Origin: Candidatus Latescibacterota bacterium
Lineage (GTDB): Bacteria; Latescibacterota; UBA2968; GCA-2709665
Assembly: GCA_012271065.1 (NCBI GenBank)
Contig: JAAXHE010000170.1
Coordinates: 5,258-12,146, forward strand
DNA: 6,889 nucleotides
Direction: 5' to 3'
The position numbers and the translations under genes were made by a program. Each line of letters opens with the position of its first letter. The first letter of the stretch is position 1. This document shows, piece by piece, positions 1-6,528 of the stretch. Under the pieces are notes generated by a model. It was given only the letters and a program-made list of their open reading frames with translations. It did no database searches and was not told the origin of the DNA.

Positions 1-120
1 ATCGTCGCCACATTGGCTGCGCCGTTGCGAGCGTTTCCCTGCTCACGGCTACCGCATCTGTCCTGTTTGACGCCGACGCGGTCTTGCGGCAACGGGTTGC
101 GAGGGTTTCCCTGCCCGCTG
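1..120. other. Non-coding tail downstream of the aldehyde dehydrogenase gene
   Basis: This stretch lies after the stop codon of the last gene of the cluster. I see no credible gene in it: the plus-strand open frames here run antisense through the dehydrogenase gene and are its shadows. It holds one and a half copies of an imperfect repeat, listed separately, and a short GC-rich palindrome at 89-100 (arms GCAAC and GTTGC). In the direction of transcription the region can form small hairpins, for example AGGG-aaa-CCCT just after the stop, but none is followed by a run of T. A factor-independent terminator is therefore not supported, and transcription may continue past the window edge. Confidence 0.6.
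24..60. repeat. Imperfect direct repeat, distal copy (period 72 bp)
   Basis: By eye this 37-bp stretch matches 96-132 at 32 of 37 positions, 72 bp away. It begins with GTTGCGAG and ends with GCATCTG. On the minus strand it contains CAGATGCGGTAG, which copies the last codons and the stop of the aldehyde dehydrogenase (CAGATGCAGTAG). Because the period is 24 codons, the copied stop lies in the same reading frame as the real one. It looks like an old, decayed tandem duplication of the gene's 3' end. Confidence 0.7.
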
Positions 121-132
121 CTACTGCATCTG
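96..132. repeat. Imperfect direct repeat, proximal copy overlapping the dehydrogenase stop
   Basis: This is the partner of 24-60, 32 of 37 bases identical by eye. It spans the last four codons and the stop of the aldehyde dehydrogenase plus the first bases after it. The five differences are scattered substitutions with no gap. On the minus strand this copy can form the hairpin AGGG-aaa-CCCT. The distal copy has lost one of those pairs, which argues against a conserved RNA structure. Confidence 0.7.
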
Positions 133-1572
133 GATCGTGACCCATTTCCACTCCGTCATGGCCTCGATGTCTTCTTCCGTGCCCTCACGGCCGAATCCGC
201 TGTCCTTGGTACCTCCAAAGGGAACGTGGGGTTCGTCGTGCAACGAGCCCCCGTTGACATGCACCATTCCGGATTCCACGTTCATGACGTACTGCATGGC
301 CGCGGAGATGTCCCGGGTGTAGATCGCGGCGCTCAGTCCGAAGTTGGAGTCGTTGGACGCGGCGATGGCGTCTTCCAGCCTGGCGATGGGATAGACCGAG
401 ACGACCGGGCCGAAGGTCTCCTCGGCAAAGACGGTCATGTCGGGGGTAACTCCCGTGAGCACGGTTGGCCTGCAACGATTGTCGATCCAGTTTCCGCCGG
501 TGACCACGTTCGCCCCCTTCTCGCGGGCGTCCTCGATGTGGCGCCGAACACGGTTGCGTTGCCGTTCGCTGATGATTGGCCCGATCACGGTGCCCGGATC
601 GCGGAGGTCACCGATTCCGAGCCCGCTCGCAGCCCCCGCAAACTTCGCCACGAATTCATCGAACACATCTTCGTGAACGTAGACCCGGCTCGCCCCCATG
701 CACACCTGACCCTGATACATGAAAATGCTCTGCACGGCCCCGGCGATGGCTTGCTTGAGATTCGCATCCTCCATCACGACCAGCGGGCTCTTGCCGCCCA
801 ACTCCAGGGTCAACCGTTTGCCGTGCTTGCCGCACAACTCCCGGATATGCTGGCCGACGCGACAGGACCCCGTGAACGTGACCATCCTGACGTGGGGGTG
901 GGTCGTGAGCGTGTCGCCGATTTCGTAGCCATTGCCGGTGACGACGTTGAAGACGCCTTCCGGCAAGCCGGCCTCGCTGTACAGGCGCGCCAGCCGGTGC
1001 GCCAGGATCGGGGCTTCTTCGGACGGCAGCATCACCACGGTGTTGCCCAGCGCGATCGGATTGCAGCTCAGCCGGACGCCCTTGATCAGCGGCACGTTGA
1101 ACGGCGTGATGGCGGCCACCACTCCGATCGGCGACCGGATGCTCATGCTGAACTTCCCCGGTACGTCCGACGGGATGGTCTTCCCGGTGACCTGACGCGT
1201 CATCCCGGCCGCCGCACGCAGGAACGACAGGCCTTTTTCAACCTCGAATCCTGCCTTCCTTATTGGCGAGCCGATTTCGTCGACCAGAATGTCGATGAAC
1301 TCGTCCCGATCGCGCTCCAGCAGTTCCGCCGCCTTGCAGAGAATGCGCTCGCGGTCTTTCGGCAGCGATGACCGGAATGAACCGAAAGCCCGGTGCGCGG
1401 TCTCCACCGCCGCATCGATGTCGTCCACGGATCCGGCCGCCGCTTCGGTCAGCACGGCATCGTCCAGCGGATTTCTGGTCTCAAAATATTTTCCGCCCCG
1501 TGGCGGGATGTTCCTGCCGTCGATCCAATGATCGACCGGACCATAGTCCCGTGCCGCCGATGACCTGCTCAT
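121..1572 (-). CDS. NAD(P)-dependent aldehyde dehydrogenase (ALDH superfamily)
   Basis: This 483-residue soluble enzyme should oxidise an aldehyde to the carboxylic acid with NAD(P)+ in the cytoplasm. Length and motifs fit the classical ALDH family. Visible catalytic elements are Asn159 in PFNVP, the FTGS cofactor loop at 233-236, the general base Glu257 in LELGGKSP, the nucleophile Cys291 in YQGQVCMG, and Glu385 in EETFGP. Near the C-terminus is VPFGGTKDSGFGREG (450-464), typical of the superfamily. The cofactor motif usually written KPSE reads LPSE here (Leu182), so the lysine that normally contacts the adenosine ribose is missing. Glu185, associated with NAD preference in relatives, is present. 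The ATG start is supported by GGAGGT seven bases upstream. It is the last gene of the cluster, 57 nt after the SDR gene. General resemblance is to vanillin, benzaldehyde or succinate-semialdehyde type enzymes. The substrate is not determined. Confidence 0.95.
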   Translation of the reverse strand: MSRSSAARDYGPVDHWIDGRNIPPRGGKYFETRNPLDDAVLTEAAAGSVDDIDAAVETAHRAFGSFRSSLPKDRERILCKAAELLERDRDEFIDILVDEIGSPIRKAGFEVEKGLSFLRAAAGMTRQVTGKTIPSDVPGKFSMSIRSPIGVVAAITPFNVPLIKGVRLSCNPIALGNTVVMLPSEEAPILAHRLARLYSEAGLPEGVFNVVTGNGYEIGDTLTTHPHVRMVTFTGSCRVGQHIRELCGKHGKRLTLELGGKSPLVVMEDANLKQAIAGAVQSIFMYQGQVCMGASRVYVHEDVFDEFVAKFAGAASGLGIGDLRDPGTVIGPIISERQRNRVRRHIEDAREKGANVVTGGNWIDNRCRPTVLTGVTPDMTVFAEETFGPVVSVYPIARLEDAIAASNDSNFGLSAAIYTRDISAAMQYVMNVESGMVHVNGGSLHDEPHVPFGGTKDSGFGREGTEEDIEAMTEWKWVTIQMQ

Positions 1573-1579
1573 TTACGCT

Positions 1580-1585
1580 ACCTCC
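1580..1585 (-). promoter_or_regulatory. Ribosome binding site of the aldehyde dehydrogenase
   Basis: GGAGGT on the minus strand, seven bases before the ATG at 1572. It is a full-strength Shine-Dalgarno sequence in the 57-nt gap after the SDR gene, so this gene can be translated independently of its neighbour. Confidence 0.85.
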
Positions 1586-1629
1586 GAACTTGCGGCCAGC
1601 GATTCAGTACGCCCATCGAATCAATGCGC

Positions 1630-2385
1630 CTATTGGTTCAGTGCGCCGCCGTCCACATTGATGCTCTGGCCCGTGATGAAGTCGCTGTCTTCGCTGGCGA
1701 GGAACAACATCGCGCCGACAATGTCTTCCGGCAGCATGTCGCGCTGGATGGCACGCATGGCGAGCGTTGGTGCACGCGCCGCGCCGAGTTGACCGTGCTG
1801 CTTGACCCCTTCGCTCTCCGTGAAACCAACGACGATCGTATTCACGTGGATATTGTCGGCGGCGAGCTCCCGGCTGATCGCCCGGGTCTGGGCGATGATC
1901 GCGCCCTTCGAGGACACGTAGTGAAGAAACATGGGTGCGCCGCGAAGTACCGTCCCCGACGAGATATTGATGATCTTGCCGCGCCCGTTCTTCTTCATGC
2001 TGGGCGCCACGGCCTTTGCCGCCTGGAACGGCCCCCGGACGTTCACCCGCATGACCAGATCCCATTCGTCATTCGGAATCTGCGTGAACGGCTTCAGGGC
2101 CAACGCCGCAAAAACCGCTGCGTTGTTGATCAGCACCTCGATAGGCCCAAAGGCCGATTCCGTCTCGCTGACCATCTCCTGCAAAGAGTCGTCCGACGTC
2201 ACGTCGGTGGTCATGCCGATCGCTTCACCGCCTTCCGCCTCGATCGCCGCGACAGCGTCGCTCGTGTCCTCGATATCGGTGACGACCACTCTTGCGCCGT
2301 TGGCTGCCAACGCCTCCGCATAGGTGCGGCCAATTCCCTGGGCCGCCCCGGTCACAACTGCTACTTTTCCATTCATACGTCCCAC
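1630..2385 (-). CDS. Short-chain dehydrogenase/reductase (classical SDR)
   Basis: This 251-residue protein is a cytoplasmic oxidoreductase that interconverts an alcohol and a ketone or aldehyde using NAD(P)(H). It has the full classical SDR set: the cofactor glycine motif TGAAQGIG at 12-19, Asp37 at the end of the second beta strand (suggesting NAD(H)), NNAA at 87-90, and the catalytic tetrad Asn115, Ser143, Tyr156 and Lys160 (YVSSK). The C-terminal DFITGQSINVDGG (235-247) is characteristic. The usual PG pair after the active site is replaced by VG (186-187). The chosen GTG start has GAGGT six bases upstream; an ATG three codons later is possible but poorly spaced at 15 bases. The gene starts 12 nt after the preceding GST stop, and the ribosome binding site nearly abuts that stop, so co-translation in an operon is likely. 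Sugar, fatty-acyl or aryl alcohol substrates are all possible. Confidence 0.93.
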   Translation of the reverse strand: MGRMNGKVAVVTGAAQGIGRTYAEALAANGARVVVTDIEDTSDAVAAIEAEGGEAIGMTTDVTSDDSLQEMVSETESAFGPIEVLINNAAVFAALALKPFTQIPNDEWDLVMRVNVRGPFQAAKAVAPSMKKNGRGKIINISSGTVLRGAPMFLHYVSSKGAIIAQTRAISRELAADNIHVNTIVVGFTESEGVKQHGQLGAARAPTLAMRAIQRDMLPEDIVGAMLFLASEDSDFITGQSINVDGGALNQ

Positions 2386-2391
2386 AGGCCT

Positions 2392-2396
2392 ACCTC
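2392..2396 (-). promoter_or_regulatory. Ribosome binding site deciding the GTG start of the SDR gene
   Basis: GAGGT on the minus strand lies six bases before the GTG at 2385 and fifteen bases before the alternative ATG at 2376. The spacing favours GTG. The site begins one base after the stop codon (TAA) of the upstream GST gene. Confidence 0.65.
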
Positions 2397-2397
2397 A

Positions 2398-3207
2398 TTA
2401 AATTCCGATGATTCGCTTCACGTCGGGCCAACTCTGTGCGCCGAATGTCTTCAGGTCGTCGGTCAGGTCATCCGGACACCAATCAAGAAAGGCTGGCGCG
2501 AACGATTCCATCGCCTTGACCCGGTCGAACCAGGCCTCCACGAACGGGAACCGCCCGCCTGTCCACATTCCCGACATGCTCAACATGTCCAGTCGATTCA
2601 CGTAGGGCGTCAGAGCCACGTCCGCCAGGGAAAAATCGGCGCCCGCCAACCACTTGTACCGTTCGAGCGCCTCGTTCATCTTCGACAGGTAGCCGTCATA
2701 CAGGCGGATCGTCCTGCCGATGCCGGGTGCTTCGAATCCCAAACGGACGATCTCCTTCTTGCGCTCCCTCCAGGTCGACGTGACCGACTGGTCCGGCGTG
2801 CTGCCAAGGAACTCACGGAGCTTTTCTTCGCCCAACCGCATCACGATGTGCCGGTGACAGCAGACGAACGTGAGTTCGCCGCAGGCCGGATGCAACTGTT
2901 CGTCCACGGCCTTTTCCCACAACCTCACCCTGGCGCGCGCCAGGGGATCTTCCGGCATGAGCGTCGGCCCGTCGAACGCGTCGTTGACGTATTCGCAGAT
3001 GACGGTTGACTCATTGATGATGTTGTCGTCGTGCACCAACGCGGGCACAACGGCCTTGGGGTTGATCCTCAGGTAATCCGGCTGGAACTGTTCGCCCTTG
3101 AGAATGTCGATGTAGTGCATCTCATCCGGCACGACACCCTTTTCCGCCATCGCGAAGCGGACCTTCGCAGCGCAAACGGACGATCCGTGGTGATAGAGCT
3201 CCAGCAT
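2398..3207 (-). CDS. Glutathione S-transferase family protein, LigF-like (GST 1)
   Basis: This 269-residue cytoplasmic protein of the GST fold probably uses glutathione for conjugation, ether cleavage, dehalogenation or isomerisation. The N-terminal thioredoxin-like domain (1 to about 80) has LELYHHGSSVC with candidate catalytic Ser9, Ser10 or Cys12, the cis-proline motif VVPAL (Pro55), and the glutathione gamma-glutamyl contact Glu66-Ser67 in ESTVICEY. The helical C-terminal domain (about 88-245) contains the fold-stabilising SLAD at 193-196. From memory, the ESTVICEY stretch and the following VDEQ region resemble LigF beta-etherase. At 269 residues it is longer than ordinary GSTs of 200-230, with a tail after residue 245 and a Cys-Cys pair at 116-117. 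I chose the ATG at 3207, four bases after the upstream GST stop, over a TTG six codons earlier. There is no clear Shine-Dalgarno, so translational coupling is likely. It is a paralog of the next gene upstream. Confidence 0.88.
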   Translation of the reverse strand: MLELYHHGSSVCAAKVRFAMAEKGVVPDEMHYIDILKGEQFQPDYLRINPKAVVPALVHDDNIINESTVICEYVNDAFDGPTLMPEDPLARARVRLWEKAVDEQLHPACGELTFVCCHRHIVMRLGEEKLREFLGSTPDQSVTSTWRERKKEIVRLGFEAPGIGRTIRLYDGYLSKMNEALERYKWLAGADFSLADVALTPYVNRLDMLSMSGMWTGGRFPFVEAWFDRVKAMESFAPAFLDWCPDDLTDDLKTFGAQSWPDVKRIIGI

Positions 3208-3211
3208 GACG

Positions 3212-3985
3212 CTATCTGGAGCCAAACCCGGGCGGCCACCACTTGACGATGCCGTTCCGGTAACTGTCTCGCGCGCTCAACCGGCGCGTCCAATCGGCGA
3301 CATTGGCAAACGAGCCGAATTCGTAGCGCGCCAGCCTTGCCAGCGTGAATTGCAACGGCACCCAGGCGATGTCCGCCAACGAAAACCTGTCTCCAACAAG
3401 CCAGTCGTGCTTGTCAAGGATGGCTTCCATCTCGGCGAAACAATCGTTCAATGTCGTTTCGGCCCGAGCGATTTCTTCGTCGGAGAAGCCCTCGTTCGTA
3501 CTCTTGCGGTGAAACTCCAGGAGATCGGGGTTCTTCTGCAGCGACCTGTACCTTTGGTCGTCTACTTCCGAGTGAGCCATTTTCCTGCCAACGCTCTTGT
3601 GGTAGATGTACGTTTTAACGGCTGTCAAATGGATCGCCGTTGCACGGCGAAGCCAGAAGTACATGTCTTTCCGGTCGTTATCGTCGGTCGGTTTCAGGGG
3701 CGGATCGGGAAACTGGTCATCGAGGTAATCGATGATGTCGTCCGATTCGATGATGACCTTGCCGTCGTGGACCAGTGTCGGCACCAGCCCGTTCGGATTG
3801 ATGCCGAAATACTCCGGCGTGATGTGTTCCTTGCGCAGGATGTTCAGGTGGTGGCTTGTCCACGCAAGTCCCTTCTCTTCAAGGGTCATGCAAACACGCA
3901 TCGAACAGTTCGATACGCCGCTGTGATAGAGGTGCAGGCCCGCGAACTTCAGCACGGACTCGTTTTTTGGAGTGACAAAACCCAT
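3212..3985 (-). CDS. Glutathione S-transferase family protein (GST 2)
   Basis: This 257-residue cytoplasmic GST-fold protein is the first enzyme gene after the receptor. The thioredoxin-like half carries LHLYHSGVSNCS (17-28) with candidate catalytic Ser25 or Cys27, the INPNGLVPTLVHDG stretch with cis-Pro69, and Glu80-Ser81 for the glutathione gamma-glutamyl group. The helical half carries the FSLADIA box (201-207). An insert rich in charged residues (about 130-170) and the length put it outside the compact bacterial GSTs. It aligns with the following GST along the N-terminal domain, including a shared SxC motif, INP and VP-LVHD blocks, so the two look like diverged tandem duplicates. The ATG start lacks a strong Shine-Dalgarno (only CGGA seven bases upstream), so the exact start is less sure. 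It may have its own control: a 22-bp dyad lies 52 nt upstream of the start. The reaction is unknown. Confidence 0.88.
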   Translation of the reverse strand: MGFVTPKNESVLKFAGLHLYHSGVSNCSMRVCMTLEEKGLAWTSHHLNILRKEHITPEYFGINPNGLVPTLVHDGKVIIESDDIIDYLDDQFPDPPLKPTDDNDRKDMYFWLRRATAIHLTAVKTYIYHKSVGRKMAHSEVDDQRYRSLQKNPDLLEFHRKSTNEGFSDEEIARAETTLNDCFAEMEAILDKHDWLVGDRFSLADIAWVPLQFTLARLARYEFGSFANVADWTRRLSARDSYRNGIVKWWPPGFGSR

Positions 3986-4037
3986 TTTGTTCCGGCCGTT
4001 GATGAAAACCTATTGGATAATTGGACCCGGCTCTTTG

Positions 4038-4059
4038 AACCGCCAACATGTTTACGGTT
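4038..4059. promoter_or_regulatory. 22-bp inverted repeat, candidate operator for the enzyme operon
   Basis: In the 155-nt gap between the receptor and the GST genes there is a dyad with arms AACCG and CGGTT around a central ACATGT. Nine of eleven base pairs are symmetric, and the two mismatches lie between arm and centre. The size and symmetry suit a dimeric repressor or activator. A TTGACT hexamer (minus strand, 4066-4061) directly abuts it, but I find no good -10 box at the right distance, so the promoter itself is not identified. No regulator gene is in the window. The rest of the gap (3986-4140) shows no gene and no convincing terminator after the receptor. Confidence 0.45.
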
Positions 4060-4140
4060 TAGTCAAATTTTGCTCTGTGGGCGCTGTTGGATCGGCAACG
4101 CATGACTCGTCGGTCTGAAGAGGAGCCTCCCTCGTTGTTG

Positions 4141-6453
4141 TTAGTCGAAATCTGCCGAGATTCTCAACGCGATTTCCCGCGGTGGATTCATCGTGGCCAA
4201 CACGTTGGGACCGGAGGGAATGCACCATGCGCAGAACGCCTCGTCGGACAGATTGGTCCCGATCAGCGAAACCGTCAGTCGTTCATTCGGCGCAACGAGT
4301 CGAAGGCCCCCATTGACGATGGAATAGGCATCGGTCAACACGTTGTCCTGATAGGAGATATCGGTGTAGTGCTCGCCCGATTGCGTGTAATCGAAGCGCC
4401 CCCCGAAATCCCAACCGCCGAACGCATCTTCGACGAGAAAATCGGCAAACACGGTGCCCTTCAGGTCCGGTGCGAAGATCAGCGGCAATCCAGCCAGGTC
4501 GCAAGTGCCGGTGTCGGGGTCCGGCGTCACCGGCGTGCCGCCGTGACACTCGGCTCCGGGGAAGGAATCGTAGCTCGCGTCCGTGACCGCGGCGTTCGCA
4601 CCCAGTGTCCAGGTCTCATTGACAGCCCACGTCAAATCGATCTCCACGCCATCGCTGCTTGAGTCCGCCGCGTTGGAAACGGAGAACGCGGGTACCGTGC
4701 CGGGTATCTGGGTCGCGAGCTGCAATCCCTCGATATCCATGAAGAACACGGCGACATTGAACGCCAGCGCGCCATTTAGGCTCGTGGTTTTTGCGCCAAG
4801 CTCGATGGAATTGACGTTCTCCTCGTCGTAAGTGTAATCCGCCATGGGGTTGTCGATCCGATCGCTGAAGCCGCCCGTCTTGTGGCCTTGCGAGAACGCG
4901 GCGTAAAGCATGGCGTTGTCGCTCGATTGCCATTGCAGCGTTGCCGAACCCGTAAACTTGCTCTCTGAACGGCTGTCGTTAACGGCGAGCGGGGGGCCGC
5001 CGGGACCGCCGGGAACCGCGAGCCGGTTGTTGGTTCCATATTCCGCGAAATATCGCTCAAAGTCGAAATCCTTGGTCTCGCTCGCGTATCGGCCACCCAG
5101 TATCAGCGTCAGATCGTCGGTAAAGTGCCATCGAACCTGTCCGAATGCGGCACTTGTCCGGGTCCCGATCGTCCACGGCTCGTAGCGATCCCCGTAGTAA
5201 CCGCCCGGATTGCGGAAGATCGTGACCAGGTTGATGCTCGAATTCTGATGCCGGTTGACTTCGGTATCCTCGAAGTAGGCGCCGACGATGTAGTCGAACG
5301 TATCCGAATCGCTCGATGTATAGCGCAATTCCTGGGAGAAATTCTCGTATGTCTCGTTTCTCCGGGCACGGAATCCGCTGGCAAGGCCCATGTCGAGTCC
5401 CACGAAATTGTGCTTGTAGTCGTAGTCCTGAAGTGCGCTGATCGAGGTCAGCGTCCCGCCATCAAAATCGTGCTCGATCGTCAGCGTGACATTGGACGAC
5501 TCCTGGTCGCGGCTGGGACAGAATGAACCCGCATTGACCGAGGTGTCGGCGGCGCCATCTCCATCCGTATCACGGTCGGCGGTGATGTCCGTGCAATCGA
5601 CATCGATGAACCAGTCCAGTTCCGGCGTGAAGTTCGGCGACGGAATCTGGTAGACGAACAAGGGCGGGCCGCCGATGTCGGCAATCTCCGCGGCATCGGC
5701 ACCTTCGGAATCGAACCGGTCGAATTCCACCTTGAGATCGACGCTCGTCTGGTCGGTGGGCGTCCACGCCAGCTTCATTCTTACACCGGTATCGGAGCCA
5801 TTCGGTCCGCCAGGGCCTTCCAGTCTGTTTATGTAAAACCCATCGGTACTTCCGAGTCGAACAGCGATACGTCCTGCAAGGTTTTCGCCAAGCGGACCTG
5901 ACACAAAGCCTTGCAGTTGCCTGTTTCCACCCGTCGTGCTGTAACTGCTTGCCGAAACGGAGAAGCCACTCTCGAAAGTGGCGGTGGGATCGGCCGTATT
6001 GATGATCAGCGCCCCGGCCACGGTGTTTTTCCCGAACAGGGTTCCTTGCGGACCGCGCAGGAATTCCACGTTCTCCACGTCCATGAACCCATGCAGGTTG
6101 ATTGCCGCGCGACTGATGTAAACGCCGTCGACAAAGCGGCCGACGGACTGCTCGATGGAATGCGTCGCGCCGGGCCCGAGCCCCCGCATATAGAGGTTGG
6201 GCAGGATGGAGGCGCTGTTGATTTCGAAATTCGGGACGTAAAGCGACAAGTCTTCCATGTCGAGGATGCCCCGGTTCTCGATTTGTTCGCTCGATACGGT
6301 GCTCACGGAGACCGGCACATCCTGGATGCTCTCCGCGCGCTTGGTTGCCGTCACGACCACTTCTTCGAGGATTCCCTGTGCGAGAGCCGTCCCTGCGCCG
6401 AGTGAAACGATTGCGTAAATCAGACTTGCGCGAACTAAATTTCGATGTGCCAC
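4141..6453 (-). CDS. TonB-dependent outer-membrane receptor
   Basis: This 770-residue protein imports a scarce or bulky ligand across the outer membrane using TonB-ExbBD energy. Residues 1-25 form a Sec signal peptide (positively charged start, hydrophobic LIYAIVSLGAG, cleavage after TALA). Then come a TonB box EEVVVTAT (30-37), a plug domain (about 40-155) with DVPVSVSTVS, GRFVDGVYISR and VEFLRGPQGTLFGKNTVAG, and a beta barrel to the C-terminus, ending PREIALRISADFD. Likely loops hold cysteine pairs (287/312, 636/651, 741/744 as CAWC), a calcium-type DTDGDGAAD (295-303) and Gly-Pro-rich stretches (212-218, 481-488). I chose the GTG at 6453, which has GGAGGT five bases upstream and directly precedes the signal peptide. 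An ATG 55 codons earlier gives an implausible N-terminus and sits at the predicted transcription start. Sequence type suggests the large family often serving hydrocarbon, aromatic or sugar users. The ligand is unknown; a siderophore cannot be excluded. Confidence 0.95.
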   Translation of the reverse strand: MAHRNLVRASLIYAIVSLGAGTALAQGILEEVVVTATKRAESIQDVPVSVSTVSSEQIENRGILDMEDLSLYVPNFEINSASILPNLYMRGLGPGATHSIEQSVGRFVDGVYISRAAINLHGFMDVENVEFLRGPQGTLFGKNTVAGALIINTADPTATFESGFSVSASSYSTTGGNRQLQGFVSGPLGENLAGRIAVRLGSTDGFYINRLEGPGGPNGSDTGVRMKLAWTPTDQTSVDLKVEFDRFDSEGADAAEIADIGGPPLFVYQIPSPNFTPELDWFIDVDCTDITADRDTDGDGAADTSVNAGSFCPSRDQESSNVTLTIEHDFDGGTLTSISALQDYDYKHNFVGLDMGLASGFRARRNETYENFSQELRYTSSDSDTFDYIVGAYFEDTEVNRHQNSSINLVTIFRNPGGYYGDRYEPWTIGTRTSAAFGQVRWHFTDDLTLILGGRYASETKDFDFERYFAEYGTNNRLAVPGGPGGPPLAVNDSRSESKFTGSATLQWQSSDNAMLYAAFSQGHKTGGFSDRIDNPMADYTYDEENVNSIELGAKTTSLNGALAFNVAVFFMDIEGLQLATQIPGTVPAFSVSNAADSSSDGVEIDLTWAVNETWTLGANAAVTDASYDSFPGAECHGGTPVTPDPDTGTCDLAGLPLIFAPDLKGTVFADFLVEDAFGGWDFGGRFDYTQSGEHYTDISYQDNVLTDAYSIVNGGLRLVAPNERLTVSLIGTNLSDEAFCAWCIPSGPNVLATMNPPREIALRISADFD

Positions 6454-6455
6454 TT

Positions 6456-6499
6456 GTGACCTCCAGAAGTATTCCCACCCATCGCAGACGGTGTTGCGC
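6456..6499. repeat. Imperfect direct repeat, copy next to the receptor start
   Basis: On the minus strand this 44-bp stretch starts GCGCAACACC and runs through the GGAGGT ribosome binding site of the receptor. By eye it matches 6529-6572 at 33 of 44 positions with no gaps, at a spacing of 73 bp. The functional ribosome binding site is present only in this copy. Confidence 0.65.
6459..6464 (-). promoter_or_regulatory. Ribosome binding site that fixes the receptor's GTG start
   Basis: GGAGGT on the minus strand with five bases to the GTG at 6453. It directly precedes a well-formed signal peptide, so it decides the start in favour of GTG over the upstream in-frame ATG at 6618. Confidence 0.85.
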
Positions 6500-6528
6500 A
6501 CCGCGACACCTGCCGACAGCTTCAGCGG

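Noticed and set aside
13..1371. A 452-codon plus-strand open frame
   Set aside because: It runs antisense to the aldehyde dehydrogenase, whose motifs are complete. The plus-strand product is Arg, His and Asp rich with no recognisable domain, which is typical of an antisense shadow in GC-rich DNA.
1624..3009. A 461-codon plus-strand open frame across the SDR and first GST genes
   Set aside because: It spans two real genes on the other strand, including their junction, and its product shows no family motif.
3208..3225. TTG start at 3225 for the first GST
   Set aside because: It would overlap the upstream gene by 14 bases and has no ribosome binding site. The ATG at 3207 begins directly at the conserved start of the GST domain.
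4100..4140. A possible terminator after the receptor gene (GAGG and CCTC arms just downstream of the stop)
   Set aside because: The stem is only four base pairs and no T run follows, so it does not meet the pattern of a factor-independent terminator.
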